This document shows positions 1-8,744 of a stretch of DNA of 64,000 nucleotides, piece after piece (position 1 is the first letter of the stretch; the number at the start of each line of letters is the position of its first letter). The DNA comes from Rickettsiella endosymbiont of Miltochrista miniata (lineage in GTDB: Bacteria > Pseudomonadota > Gammaproteobacteria > Diplorickettsiales > Diplorickettsiaceae). Both the position numbers and the translations under genes were made by a program. The stretch lies in contig NZ_OZ035017.1 in assembly GCF_964031245.1 (NCBI RefSeq), positions 651,402-715,401 of the forward strand, in the 5' to 3' direction. The notes under the pieces are model-generated. The model had not been told where the DNA came from. It ran no database searches and saw only the letters and a program-made list of their open reading frames with translations.

Positions 1-536
1 TGCCCTACCGACCTAATTCTCCTTACTCAGCTAGCAAAGCATCTTCTGACTATCTGGTACGCGCCTATTATAATACTTATGGGCTTCCTGTTAGCATAAC
101 CAATTGCTCAAATAATTATGGTCCTTTGCAACATAATGAAAAATTTATTCCTACCATTATTGATTGTTGCTTACGACAAAAACCAATACCTGTTTATGGT
201 GATGGCTCTAACATTCGTGATTGGCTTTATGTTGAGGATCATTGTAGAGGTATCGACAGAGTGATTCGAAACGGAAAATTGGGGGAAAGCTATAATATTG
301 GTGGCAATACTGAATTAACTAATCTAGAAGTCATTCAAGTTATCTGTGATACATTAAACAAAATTAGACCTATTTCCTATAAATACGCTGACTTAATTAC
401 CTTTGTAAAAGACCGGGCAGGGCATGATTGGCGTTATGCCATTAATACCCATAAGATAAAAGGAGAATTAAATTGGCAACCTACAGAGACATTTTCTTCA
501 GGAATCATCAAAACATTATCTGAGTTTGTAAAATAA
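1..536 (+). CDS. rmlB: dTDP-glucose 4,6-dehydratase, 3' part only
   Basis: The window opens inside this gene; the reading frame is open from base 3, so the 5' part lies off the window. The visible part holds the catalytic Tyr/Lys signature of extended short-chain dehydrogenases (YSASK, bases 24-38) and then NCSNNYGP, typical of RmlB. RmlB converts dTDP-glucose to dTDP-4-keto-6-deoxyglucose in the cytoplasm, the second step towards dTDP-rhamnose and related deoxysugars. About 178 codons remain, roughly the C-terminal half of a 350-residue enzyme. The context is a polysaccharide gene cluster. The family is certain; a closely related sugar-nucleotide epimerase/dehydratase cannot be fully excluded without the N-terminus. 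Confidence 0.85.
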   Translation, partial: PYRPNSPYSASKASSDYLVRAYYNTYGLPVSITNCSNNYGPLQHNEKFIPTIIDCCLRQKPIPVYGDGSNIRDWLYVEDHCRGIDRVIRNGKLGESYNIGGNTELTNLEVIQVICDTLNKIRPISYKYADLITFVKDRAGHDWRYAINTHKIKGELNWQPTETFSSGIIKTLSEFVK

Positions 537-738
537 ATAAAAAATATTAGACTGATATTATTTTATATAGCTCTCAAATAGGTTAGTTGGCTTATATTAA
601 GTTTGTCTATCTCATTTATAGGATAATTGTGCATGAGATTCTGATTGTAAACACTATATAAAAAGTGTAGCATGCTGATTATAAAATTTTTAGAAATGGA
701 CTTAAATTAGCAAAAATATTAAAATGGACTTTGGTTAA

Positions 739-2529
739 ATGAAAGTCACTGAGAGATTATTTCCCGCTTGTCAATTGGGCAAATCAGACTATTTCGTTGG
801 CGGATTACTTCTTCTATTTTGTTATGTCGCTTTTTTTCAATCAGACATCTATGTTACCGGATGGAATTCTTTAAATTATCTTTTCGGTAATCCCTTAGAA
901 TTTTATGACAATTGCAAAAAGATACAAGGTCATGGTGATTTCGCCTCGGCAAATTATCCGCCTACTGTATTTGCGATTTTTGCGGTCTGGCTGTACCCAT
1001 TCAAACTTTTTGGCTTAATAAAATCTCCATTTTATTTCTCTCCTTATTTAGTGTATTGGCTTAAACTCTTAACCTCATTAGTCTATCTCGCGACGGGGCT
1101 GCTTTTTTATCAGGTAACACAAGTATATCAAAAAAATGAAAAATGGGGCGTCTATGCCACTTGGCTTTGGTTAACTTCACCAATAGCGATATTTTCACAA
1201 TTCATTTTTTCACAATATGATATCTTTTACGTATTTTTAACATTATTTGGATTTTTAATTTTTTTAAAAAAACAAAATTATTTGGCCTCATTTTTATTTG
1301 GATTAGCAATTACATTTAAATATTTCCCTTTTTTTGTTTTTATTCCTTTACTTCTATTCTTTGAAAAAAAAATTATAAAATTAATTTTATGCGGCTTAAT
1401 TTTTTTAATACCAACGTTTATAATTCAGGCCTTATATATTCATTCCTCAGCGTATATTTCAGGCGTATTGGGCTTTTCTGTAATCGCTCGTGTGTTTTCT
1501 GCAGGATTAATCTATGGCGGTCAGAAAATATATTATATATTTGCCATATTTTCAATATTGGTTGGAATTGCTTACTACTTAGATAATTCCTATAATTATA
1601 AAAAAATAGCCGGATTTATTTTTCTTTTTTCAAGTATATTTCCTTTTCTTTTTATGTTATGGCATCCCCAATGGTTAATATTTATTACACCCGCCATGGT
1701 ATTAACCACAGTATTGAGTAGTAAAGATAAAATTTCAAAATTTTTGATTTTTGATTTGTGCGCGATGGTGTTTTTTATAGGTTTTACCGTTTTATCTTTT
1801 CAAGATAATGTTGACCTAGCTATGTTTCAAGGTAAATTATTTAATTTTCCTCTTAAACATTTTTTAAATATTAGTATTCTATTTAATCTTTTTAAAGGAT
1901 TTAGTTCTAATGTCTATTTATCCTTGTTTTGGGGTTATTTAGTTTTACAATTTATTCTTAAATATAAATTTATTGATAAAAAATATATACTTGATTCATT
2001 CTTTTTATATAACAATATTCGACAAAGGTATTACATAGGAATCTTGATTTTTCTCATTCCCGCAATTTTTATGTTTATAATAAATTTTAATAATAAAGAT
2101 TTATATATTTTAAGTACGGATAAAGAAAAAAATTTTGGAGAGTTAACAGCAAGTAGGATTTTTGAACAGAAATTTATTGCTGAAAATGGCAAACTAAAAC
2201 AGGTAGATTTATTTTTATCAGCGCTTTCAAGACAAAATAATAATTATATTCAGTTAGAAATTTTGAATAGAGATCGTAAACAATTAATCACTTTTAAACG
2301 GCCTGAGAGGCTTTTACAAGATAATGGCTGGGAATCATTTAAATTTAAACCGATTACATTGAAAAAGGGTGAACTTTATTTTTTGCGATTAACATCACCA
2401 AAAAGTTATAATGGCAATGCTATTACTTGGTTGGCTTCGGCAAAGCCTACCTATATAAGAGGGGCTATTGTTGATGGAGTTCCACAAAATACTGATTTTA
2501 CGTTTAAATTAAGATTTGAAAATATTTAA
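739..2529 (+). CDS. Polytopic GT-C-type glycosyltransferase-like membrane protein
   Basis: A 596-residue protein with about ten or more hydrophobic segments between residues 17 and 455, followed by a soluble C-terminal domain of about 140 residues, presumably periplasmic. The NYPP stretch near residue 72, SQYD near residue 156 and a WHPQW motif in a late loop resemble polyprenol-phosphate-sugar-dependent GT-C enzymes (GT87/mannosyltransferase-like). Such enzymes transfer a sugar from a lipid carrier on the outer face of the inner membrane. Base composition is very AT-rich. The gene sits upstream of rfbF and near gtrA/gtrB, so it could be the acceptor-specific transferase of a Gtr-type system. 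No strong ribosome binding site is visible before ATG 739. The exact substrate is unknown. Confidence 0.6.
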   Translation: MKVTERLFPACQLGKSDYFVGGLLLLFCYVAFFQSDIYVTGWNSLNYLFGNPLEFYDNCKKIQGHGDFASANYPPTVFAIFAVWLYPFKLFGLIKSPFYFSPYLVYWLKLLTSLVYLATGLLFYQVTQVYQKNEKWGVYATWLWLTSPIAIFSQFIFSQYDIFYVFLTLFGFLIFLKKQNYLASFLFGLAITFKYFPFFVFIPLLLFFEKKIIKLILCGLIFLIPTFIIQALYIHSSAYISGVLGFSVIARVFSAGLIYGGQKIYYIFAIFSILVGIAYYLDNSYNYKKIAGFIFLFSSIFPFLFMLWHPQWLIFITPAMVLTTVLSSKDKISKFLIFDLCAMVFFIGFTVLSFQDNVDLAMFQGKLFNFPLKHFLNISILFNLFKGFSSNVYLSLFWGYLVLQFILKYKFIDKKYILDSFFLYNNIRQRYYIGILIFLIPAIFMFIINFNNKDLYILSTDKEKNFGELTASRIFEQKFIAENGKLKQVDLFLSALSRQNNNYIQLEILNRDRKQLITFKRPERLLQDNGWESFKFKPITLKKGELYFLRLTSPKSYNGNAITWLASAKPTYIRGAIVDGVPQNTDFTFKLRFENI

Positions 2530-2582
2530 ATACTTAAGTTACGATATTAAGTAATAAAGTTATTCTTAACAAAGGAAGATTG

Positions 2583-3389
2583 ATGAAAGCCGTTATTTTA
2601 GCAGGAGGAGCAGGTACGCGTATTAGTGAAGAAACCAGTTTGCGTCCTAAACCTATGATTGAAATCGGCGGTAAGCCTATAATCTGGCATATCATGAAAA
2701 TCTTTTCAGCTTTTGAGATCTATGATTTTATTATATGTTTAGGATACAAAGGATACCTTATTAAAGAATACTTTTCGAATTATTATTTGCATACATCGGA
2801 TGTTACGTTTGACATGAAGAAGAATTGCACCATAGTTCATCAAAATAATTCGGAGCCATGGCGAGTAACCTTAGTTGAGACTGGAGAACATACTATGACA
2901 GGTGGTCGTCTCAAAAAAGCAATTCGGTATCTTGATAACGAGGATTTTTGCTTTACTTATGGTGATGGTGTGGGCAATGTTGATATTAAAGAACTTATTC
3001 AATATCACAAGCAACAAAAAACTTTAGCGACCTTAACAGCTGTACAAGCCTTAGGTAGGTTTGGAGCTTTGGATATTATGGGTAATAAAGTAACTGCTTT
3101 TAAGGAAAAACATAGAGAAGAAGGTGCCTGGATTAATGGCGGTTTTTTTGTGTTATCTCCCAAAGTACTTCAATATATTGAAAACGATGATACTGTGTGG
3201 GAACACAACCCTTTAGAATCTTTAGCTCAACAGGGTGAATTATCGGCTTTTTTTCATAAAGGATTTTGGCATCCTATGGATACGTTACGGGATAAAAATA
3301 CTTTAGAAACTTTTTGGTCACAAGGTAATGCACCTTGGAAAATTTGGGGAAATACCTCGCAAGTGACAGAGAATATTATTTCCCTTTAA
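2583..3389 (+). CDS. rfbF: Glucose-1-phosphate cytidylyltransferase
   Basis: Makes CDP-glucose from CTP and glucose-1-phosphate, the entry step to CDP-3,6-dideoxyhexoses and related sugars. The N-terminus MKAVILAGGAGTRISEE is the nucleotidyltransferase signature, followed by RPKPMIEIGGKPIIWH and, further on, FTYGDGVGNVD. The length of about 268 residues fits RfbF. I start at ATG 2583, one codon after an in-frame TTG at 2580, because AAGGAAG at about 2572-2578 is well placed for it. The stop overlaps the rfbG start (TAATG), so the two are translationally coupled. Confidence 0.93.
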   Translation: MKAVILAGGAGTRISEETSLRPKPMIEIGGKPIIWHIMKIFSAFEIYDFIICLGYKGYLIKEYFSNYYLHTSDVTFDMKKNCTIVHQNNSEPWRVTLVETGEHTMTGGRLKKAIRYLDNEDFCFTYGDGVGNVDIKELIQYHKQQKTLATLTAVQALGRFGALDIMGNKVTAFKEKHREEGAWINGGFFVLSPKVLQYIENDDTVWEHNPLESLAQQGELSAFFHKGFWHPMDTLRDKNTLETFWSQGNAPWKIWGNTSQVTENIISL

Positions 3390-4456
3390 TGGTAGATTCA
3401 TTGATGAAATTTTGGCTCGGAAAAAATGTATTAGTCACAGGACATACGGGTTTTAAAGGAAGTTGGCTTTGTTTATGGCTGCAATCCTTAGGAGTTAATT
3501 GTGTTGGTTTTTCTCTAGAACCTCCTAGCCAGCCAAATCTTTTCGATATTACTCAGATTGGCGAAAAAATGAAGAGCATAATTGGGGATATAAGGAATTT
3601 TGAATTACTTCAAAGGACATTACAAAAATATCAACCTGAAATAATTATTCATATGGCTGCTCAACCCCTGGTTAATTTTTCATATCAGGAGCCACTAATA
3701 ACCTATTCAACCAATATAATCGGAACTACTAATCTTCTTGAAGCTGCGCGTTTCACAGACTCAGTGAAAGCGATAGTCAATGTTACAAGTGATAAGTGTT
3801 ATCAAAATCAGGAATTAAATCGTGGCTATCATGAAGAGGATACTTTGGGTGGTTATGATCCTTATAGTAGCAGTAAGGCGTGTGTGGAATTGATTACACA
3901 AGCCTATTCATACTCTTATTTTAAAGAAAGAGGAATTAATATTGCTACAGCGAGAGCAGGCAATGTTATAGGGGGTGGAGATTGGGGGCAGAATCGTTTG
4001 GTCCCGGATGTGGTCAATGCCTGTATAAAACACCAAAATATTTCTTTACGTTACCCTAATGCTTTACGGCCATGGCAACATGTATTAGAGCCATTGAGTG
4101 CTTATCTTATGCTTGCTAAACACTTATATGAAGCCCCGGCAGCTTATACTCAGGCTTGGAATTTTGGGCCTAGCGAGGATCAAGATAAAACCGTTAGCTG
4201 GCTTACTGATACACTTATCAAATATTGGGGAAGCGGAATACAGTGGATTGAAAATTCCAGTGAACTTAAACGTGAAACTAATTTGCTCCGTTTAAACTCT
4301 ACTAAGGCAAAACAGTTTCTAGGTTGGAAAAGCCAATGGAATATAGAAACAGCGCTAGCAAAGACGGTTGAGTGGTATCAAAGTTATTTTAAGGAAGAAA
4401 ATATGCAAAATATCACGTTAAAACAAATAGAAGAATTTCAGAAAACATTAGCCTAA
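3389..4456 (+). CDS. rfbG: CDP-glucose 4,6-dehydratase
   Basis: Converts CDP-glucose to CDP-4-keto-6-deoxyglucose. Seen: the Rossmann motif GHTGFKGSW near the N-terminus, a TSDKCYQN stretch and the catalytic YSSSK, all typical of RfbG. An open frame extends upstream to a TTG at 3335, but that would overlap rfbF by 55 bases. ATG 3389, overlapping the rfbF stop by one base, is the natural start; ATG 3404 is a second possibility. With rfbF it forms a complete two-step CDP-deoxysugar entry pathway. RfbH, which would lead to abequose, paratose or tyvelose, is not in the window, so the final sugar is open. Confidence 0.93.
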   Translation: MVDSLMKFWLGKNVLVTGHTGFKGSWLCLWLQSLGVNCVGFSLEPPSQPNLFDITQIGEKMKSIIGDIRNFELLQRTLQKYQPEIIIHMAAQPLVNFSYQEPLITYSTNIIGTTNLLEAARFTDSVKAIVNVTSDKCYQNQELNRGYHEEDTLGGYDPYSSSKACVELITQAYSYSYFKERGINIATARAGNVIGGGDWGQNRLVPDVVNACIKHQNISLRYPNALRPWQHVLEPLSAYLMLAKHLYEAPAAYTQAWNFGPSEDQDKTVSWLTDTLIKYWGSGIQWIENSSELKRETNLLRLNSTKAKQFLGWKSQWNIETALAKTVEWYQSYFKEENMQNITLKQIEEFQKTLA

Positions 4457-4472
4457 TTTTTAACCATATATT

Positions 4473-4883
4473 ATGTCATTAGCTAAACCTAATATAATTT
4501 TTGGTTTTCTTAAGGAAAATTTTGAAGCAAGAAAACAATTTATAGCTTTTTTATTTGTCGGTGGAATTAATACACTATTTGGCTATGGAGTTTATGCTTT
4601 TTTTATTTTTATAGGCTTTCATTATCTCTATGCGAGTTTATTTTCAAGATTGCTTGGTTTTGTATTTAATTTTTTCACAATGGGTAAATTGGTTTTCAAA
4701 AAAATGGATATAAAACTAATTAAAAAATTTATTATATTCAATATTTTTACTTATTTATTATTTATTATATTAATTAAGCTATTTAGCTTATGGAACGTTA
4801 ATTTCTATCTAAGCGGTTTAATTGCAAGTGGATTTATGGCAATTCTATCTTATCTAATTAATAAATACTTGGTTTTTTTATAG
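4473..4883 (+). CDS. gtrA: GtrA-family small membrane protein
   Basis: A 136-residue protein with four predicted membrane segments and the N-terminal FLFVGGINTLFGYGVYAF stretch characteristic of the GtrA/DPMS-like family. Members are thought to flip bactoprenol-linked sugars across the inner membrane, or to assist the partner GtrB. The gene lies 16 bases after rfbG and 69 bases before a GtrB-type glycosyltransferase, which supports this role. The composition is very AT-rich. The family call is firm; the flippase role is from family knowledge. Confidence 0.82.
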   Translation: MSLAKPNIIFGFLKENFEARKQFIAFLFVGGINTLFGYGVYAFFIFIGFHYLYASLFSRLLGFVFNFFTMGKLVFKKMDIKLIKKFIIFNIFTYLLFIILIKLFSLWNVNFYLSGLIASGFMAILSYLINKYLVFL

Positions 4884-4952
4884 AAAATTACATGGAGAAA
4901 AAATGGATTATCCAATTAAAAATATTTCTTTAAACTATCAGCGATATTAATA

Positions 4953-5930
4953 ATGAAATTAATTTCTATTGTAATACCTTGCTATAACGAAGAAGATAAT
5001 ATCATTGAATTATATAGTAAAATAAAAGATATTTTTAAAAAACTTTCCCATTATCAATACGAATGCATATTTATTGATAATGATTCTAAAGATAAAACTG
5101 TAAACATATTAAGGCAAATGGCTTTTAAGGATAGTAATGTAAAAATAATAATCAATGCACGTAACTTTGGGCATATACGATCCCCTTACTATGGACTCTT
5201 GCAGACCAATGGCGATGCCTCGATCTTAATTGCAGCCGATCTACAAGATCCGCCGCAAATGATCTATGATTTTATTTTAGCTTGGGAATCAGGTTATAAA
5301 ATAGTTATTGGGATAAAAGAAAAAAGCGAAGAATCACGGATTATGTTTGCAATTCGTAGTTTGTATTACAAATTTGTTACAGCGATCGCAGAAGTTGATT
5401 TAGTTAGAAATTTTACAGGCTTTGGTTTATATGATCGAGATTTTCTGAATATATTAAAAAAAATCGATGATCCTTATCCTTATTTCAGAGGTTTTATATC
5501 TGATATTGGTTTTGAACGTAAGGAAATTTCTTATACGCAGCCCACTAGAAAACATGGTAAAACAAAAAATAATTTTTATACTTTATATGATACTGCAATG
5601 CTGGGTATTACTAATTATTCAAAATTGCCTATTCGTTTAGCAACCATTGGCGGATTTTTTCTATCAATTTTAAGTTTCTGTTTAGCAATATTTTTCTTAC
5701 TGGCAAAATTATTGTTTTGGCGATCATTTAGTATGGGGATAGCTCCTATTTTATGTGGTTTATTCTTTTTTTTCTCTGTGCAATTATTTTTTATTGGACT
5801 ATTAGGAGAATATATAGGATCGATACATACTAAAATAATGAAACGCCCTTTAGTTGTTGAGAAAGAGCGAGTTAATTTTGATATAGGTCAAAAGAATAAA
5901 AATGTTCTAGATGAAAAAGCCATCACTTAA
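4953..5930 (+). CDS. gtrB: GtrB-like polyprenyl-phosphate glycosyltransferase (GT2)
   Basis: A 325-residue family 2 glycosyltransferase. It has the opening motif SIVIPCYNEEDNI, the DxD-like region IAADLQDPPQM, the QPTRKHGKTK segment common in GtrB/DPM1-type enzymes and two C-terminal membrane helices (about residues 228-290). Such enzymes load a sugar from a nucleotide donor onto undecaprenyl phosphate at the cytoplasmic face. Its partner GtrA is directly upstream. The donor sugar is unknown; the CDP-deoxysugar made by neighbouring genes is only one possibility. Confidence 0.85.
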   Translation: MKLISIVIPCYNEEDNIIELYSKIKDIFKKLSHYQYECIFIDNDSKDKTVNILRQMAFKDSNVKIIINARNFGHIRSPYYGLLQTNGDASILIAADLQDPPQMIYDFILAWESGYKIVIGIKEKSEESRIMFAIRSLYYKFVTAIAEVDLVRNFTGFGLYDRDFLNILKKIDDPYPYFRGFISDIGFERKEISYTQPTRKHGKTKNNFYTLYDTAMLGITNYSKLPIRLATIGGFFLSILSFCLAIFFLLAKLLFWRSFSMGIAPILCGLFFFFSVQLFFIGLLGEYIGSIHTKIMKRPLVVEKERVNFDIGQKNKNVLDEKAIT

Positions 5931-5945
5931 TTATAAGTCTTTATT

Positions 5946-7001
5946 ATGTATGATAATATTTTAGGCAACGATTTAGACTATATACTTTCGCGAACTTTAT
6001 CGATATGGAATGAACTAAAAGATCAGCGTATTTTTATAACTGGCGGAACGGGGTTTTTAGGTAGTTGGCTTTTAGAAAGTTTTATCTGGGCAAATAAAAA
6101 ATTAAAATTGAATGCTGAAGCGGTAGTTTTGACGCGAGACATAGCTAATTTTTTTAAAAAATGTCCACATCTAATAAACGATAAAGCATTGAAATTTTGC
6201 GAAGGAAATATATTAGATTTTAAATATCCTCAAGGGAATTTTTCCCATATTATCCATGCTGCTACGGATAGTAATTATGCCAGAATTTCTTCGTGGGCTA
6301 TGTTGGAAACTATTGTTCAAGGTACTAAATATACTTTAGAGTTTGCAAAAAATTGTGGTGTTAAAAAATTTCTTTTTGTAAGTTCTGGCGCAATGTATGG
6401 AAGACAACTAGGGGTTGATGTAATCAATGAAAGTAATTTGTCACAATTTGATGCAACTGGGCTAATGCCTTCCTATTCGATAGGAAAATTTATTGCTGAA
6501 TATATGAGTAATTTGTATGCTAAAGAACATCATTTTGATATTAAAATTGCACGTTGCTTTGCATTTTTTGGACCGTACCTCCCTTTAGACTTACATTTTG
6601 CTATTGGTAATTTTATTCAGAATCGATTAAATAATGAACCAATTCTAATAAAAGGTGATGGGCATGCTTTTCGTTCTTACTTATATATTTCTGATTTATG
6701 TATTTGGTTGTGGACTATCCTTTTTCAGGGTAAAAATTTAACTGCATATAACGTTGGCTCTAATGAAAGATATTCAATATGCGAAATTGCTAATATGATA
6801 GCTAATTGTATGGAACCACAGGTTGAGGTAAAAATAGTTAACCATACAAAATCTAGCATTGCTGATGATAATTACATTCCAAATATTAGTTTGGCTAGAA
6901 AGCATTTAAATTTAGAACCGCATATAAATTTTAACAATGCATTAAATATGACGATGGATTGGTTTCGAAATCAATCGCATTTAGATGAATTAGTAATATA
7001 A
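5946..7001 (+). CDS. NAD-dependent sugar-nucleotide epimerase/reductase
   Basis: A 351-residue extended short-chain dehydrogenase. Seen: nucleotide-binding GGTGFLGSW near residue 34, the serine-bearing VSSGAMYG stretch and the catalytic YSIGK. A downstream YISDL segment and a C-terminal substrate-binding half resemble UDP/dTDP/CDP-sugar 4-epimerases and 4-reductases. It lies 15 bases after gtrB and 15 bases before a split transketolase, apparently in one operon with rfbF/rfbG, so it may reduce or epimerise a CDP-ketosugar. The precise reaction cannot be read from sequence. Confidence 0.75.
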   Translation: MYDNILGNDLDYILSRTLSIWNELKDQRIFITGGTGFLGSWLLESFIWANKKLKLNAEAVVLTRDIANFFKKCPHLINDKALKFCEGNILDFKYPQGNFSHIIHAATDSNYARISSWAMLETIVQGTKYTLEFAKNCGVKKFLFVSSGAMYGRQLGVDVINESNLSQFDATGLMPSYSIGKFIAEYMSNLYAKEHHFDIKIARCFAFFGPYLPLDLHFAIGNFIQNRLNNEPILIKGDGHAFRSYLYISDLCIWLWTILFQGKNLTAYNVGSNERYSICEIANMIANCMEPQVEVKIVNHTKSSIADDNYIPNISLARKHLNLEPHINFNNALNMTMDWFRNQSHLDELVI

Positions 7002-7016
7002 TTTATAAATTTTGTT

Positions 7017-7796
7017 ATGGATGAACTTATTCAACGATCAAAATCTATTAGAAAAAATATTTTAGATATGATTTATACTGCACGAGCTTCTCATATTGCG
7101 AGTTGTTTTTCTGTAGTCGATATTTTGAATATTTTATATGCAAAAATTTTAGACGTTGATCAAAAATTTCCGGAAAAGCTCGATCGAGATTTTCTTATTA
7201 TGAGTAAAGGTCACGCAGCAGCGGCACTCTATTCAACCTTGGCAAATTATGATTTTTTTCCCATTCAAGAATTAGCAGATTTTTGCAAAAATGGGGGGCG
7301 ACTTGCAGGACACATTACCGCTAATGTTCCAGGTATTGAATTGTCAACAGGCGCATTAGGTCATGGGCTATCGGTGGGCTGTGGAATTGCTTTAGCGAGT
7401 AAAAAAAAGGTATATATCATCTTAAGTGATGGAGAATGTGACGAAGGCTCTATTTGGGAGGCTGCTTTATTTGCTCCTCACCATTACTTGAATAATTTAA
7501 CCGTTATCATTGATTATAATAAAATTCAAAGCTTTGGTCTGATTAACGAAGTATTAAATTTAGAACCTTTTGCTAACAAATGGCGATCGTTTAACTGGGA
7601 AGTTTTAGAGGTTGATGGGCATGATTATGTTGATTTGGACCGAGCTTTTGCTTATCAATCGAGTTTACCTAAAGTGATCATTGCCCATACCATTAAGGGC
7701 AAAGGTGTTAGTTTCATGGAAAATAATCTGCTTTGGCATTATCGATCGCCCGATGAAGCACAATATAATCAAGCGCAAAAAGAACTGTTACTATGA
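7017..7796 (+). CDS. Transketolase, N-terminal (thiamine diphosphate) subunit
   Basis: A 259-residue protein matching the pyrophosphate-binding half of transketolase. It has MSKGHAAAALY, STGALGHGLSVGCGIAL and the ThDP motif region LSDGECDEG followed about 25 residues later by DYNKIQ. The usual GDG is SDG here. Split transketolases act as heterodimers with a separate C-terminal chain, which is the next gene, overlapping by 4 bases (ATGA). Being embedded in a deoxysugar cluster suggests transfer of a two-carbon unit in sugar biosynthesis rather than a central pentose-phosphate role, although the latter is not excluded. No clear ribosome binding site is visible. Confidence 0.85.
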   Translation: MDELIQRSKSIRKNILDMIYTARASHIASCFSVVDILNILYAKILDVDQKFPEKLDRDFLIMSKGHAAAALYSTLANYDFFPIQELADFCKNGGRLAGHITANVPGIELSTGALGHGLSVGCGIALASKKKVYIILSDGECDEGSIWEAALFAPHHYLNNLTVIIDYNKIQSFGLINEVLNLEPFANKWRSFNWEVLEVDGHDYVDLDRAFAYQSSLPKVIIAHTIKGKGVSFMENNLLWHYRSPDEAQYNQAQKELLL

Positions 7797-8731
7797 GAAA
7801 TCGGTTTATTCAGCTTTTATGTGCATGGGCAAAAGAAGATGAAAGTATTTATCTATTAACAGCCGATCTTGGTTTCTCAGTACTGGAACCTTTTGCGCAA
7901 GCGTTTCCTAGCAGGTTTATTAATGTCGGTATAGCTGAACAAAACATGATAGGAATCGCGGTTGGCTTATCCTTAATGGCTAAAAGAGTTTTTGTTTATA
8001 GTATTGTCAATTTTGGGACTATTCGTTGTCTCGAGCAAATTAGAAATGATGTTTGTTATCATAATGCGAATGTGATTGTTGTCATTGTTGGCGCAGGTTT
8101 GGCCTATGGGCTCAATGGCTATACGCATTTGGGTGTAGAAGATCTGGCCGTCATGTTGCCTATGCCTAAAATGAAGGTATTAAGCCCCGCCGATAATTTT
8201 GAATTAGAAGCTTGTATGGGCTATATAAAAAAAAATTCTGGTCCAAGTTATCTTAGATTATCTAAAGGCGGCGAACCACTCATTCACTCTGATTATTTTG
8301 ATATTGAAGCGAGTTTCAAAAGTGAGCTATTTTCGGATATTAATATTATTTGTCACGGAACGGTGCTATCTGAAGCTATAAAAACAAAACTTCTTCTAAA
8401 AGAGAATTATAATTTGAATATAGGTGTGTTTTCTATACCCTTACTAAAACCCTTTCCAACCAACAATTGTTTGGATTTGCTTCGACATAGTAGGCATATT
8501 TTTCTTATTGAAGAGCATATGCAGTATGGTGGAATGAATAGTCTGGTTACCAGTTTAGCTGCAAGTTTGGGTCCAGATTGTCCCTATATTTATGCTTATG
8601 CTTTAGATGAAAAAGTCATGCATGTAGTGGGCGATCAAACCTATCTGCGCAGTTCTTTTGGATTAAATGCAGAAAATTTATTAGAATCCATTTTGAGTGA
8701 TTTATCTATTATTGCAAAACTAGAAGTTTAA
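7793..8731 (+). CDS. Transketolase, C-terminal (pyrimidine-binding) subunit
   Basis: A 312-residue partner chain carrying the pyrimidine-binding and C-terminal domains of transketolase/DXS-like enzymes. It has LTADLGFSVLEPF, the motif FINVGIAEQNMIGIAVGLS with the catalytic glutamate, GLNGYTHLGVEDLAVM and a C-terminal EEHMQYGGMNS segment. It starts inside the stop of the N-terminal subunit (ATGA overlap), which fits equimolar translation. It is the last plus-strand gene of the cluster; the minus-strand methyltransferase gene converges on it 13 bases later. Confidence 0.85.
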   Translation: MRNRFIQLLCAWAKEDESIYLLTADLGFSVLEPFAQAFPSRFINVGIAEQNMIGIAVGLSLMAKRVFVYSIVNFGTIRCLEQIRNDVCYHNANVIVVIVGAGLAYGLNGYTHLGVEDLAVMLPMPKMKVLSPADNFELEACMGYIKKNSGPSYLRLSKGGEPLIHSDYFDIEASFKSELFSDINIICHGTVLSEAIKTKLLLKENYNLNIGVFSIPLLKPFPTNNCLDLLRHSRHIFLIEEHMQYGGMNSLVTSLAASLGPDCPYIYAYALDEKVMHVVGDQTYLRSSFGLNAENLLESILSDLSIIAKLEV

Positions 8732-8744
8732 CAGCGCTTATTTT

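Noticed and set aside
3335-3388. N-terminal extension of rfbG from TTG 3335
   Set aside because: It would overlap rfbF by 55 bases and adds residues not expected before FWLGKNVLVTGHTG; ATG 3389 is better.
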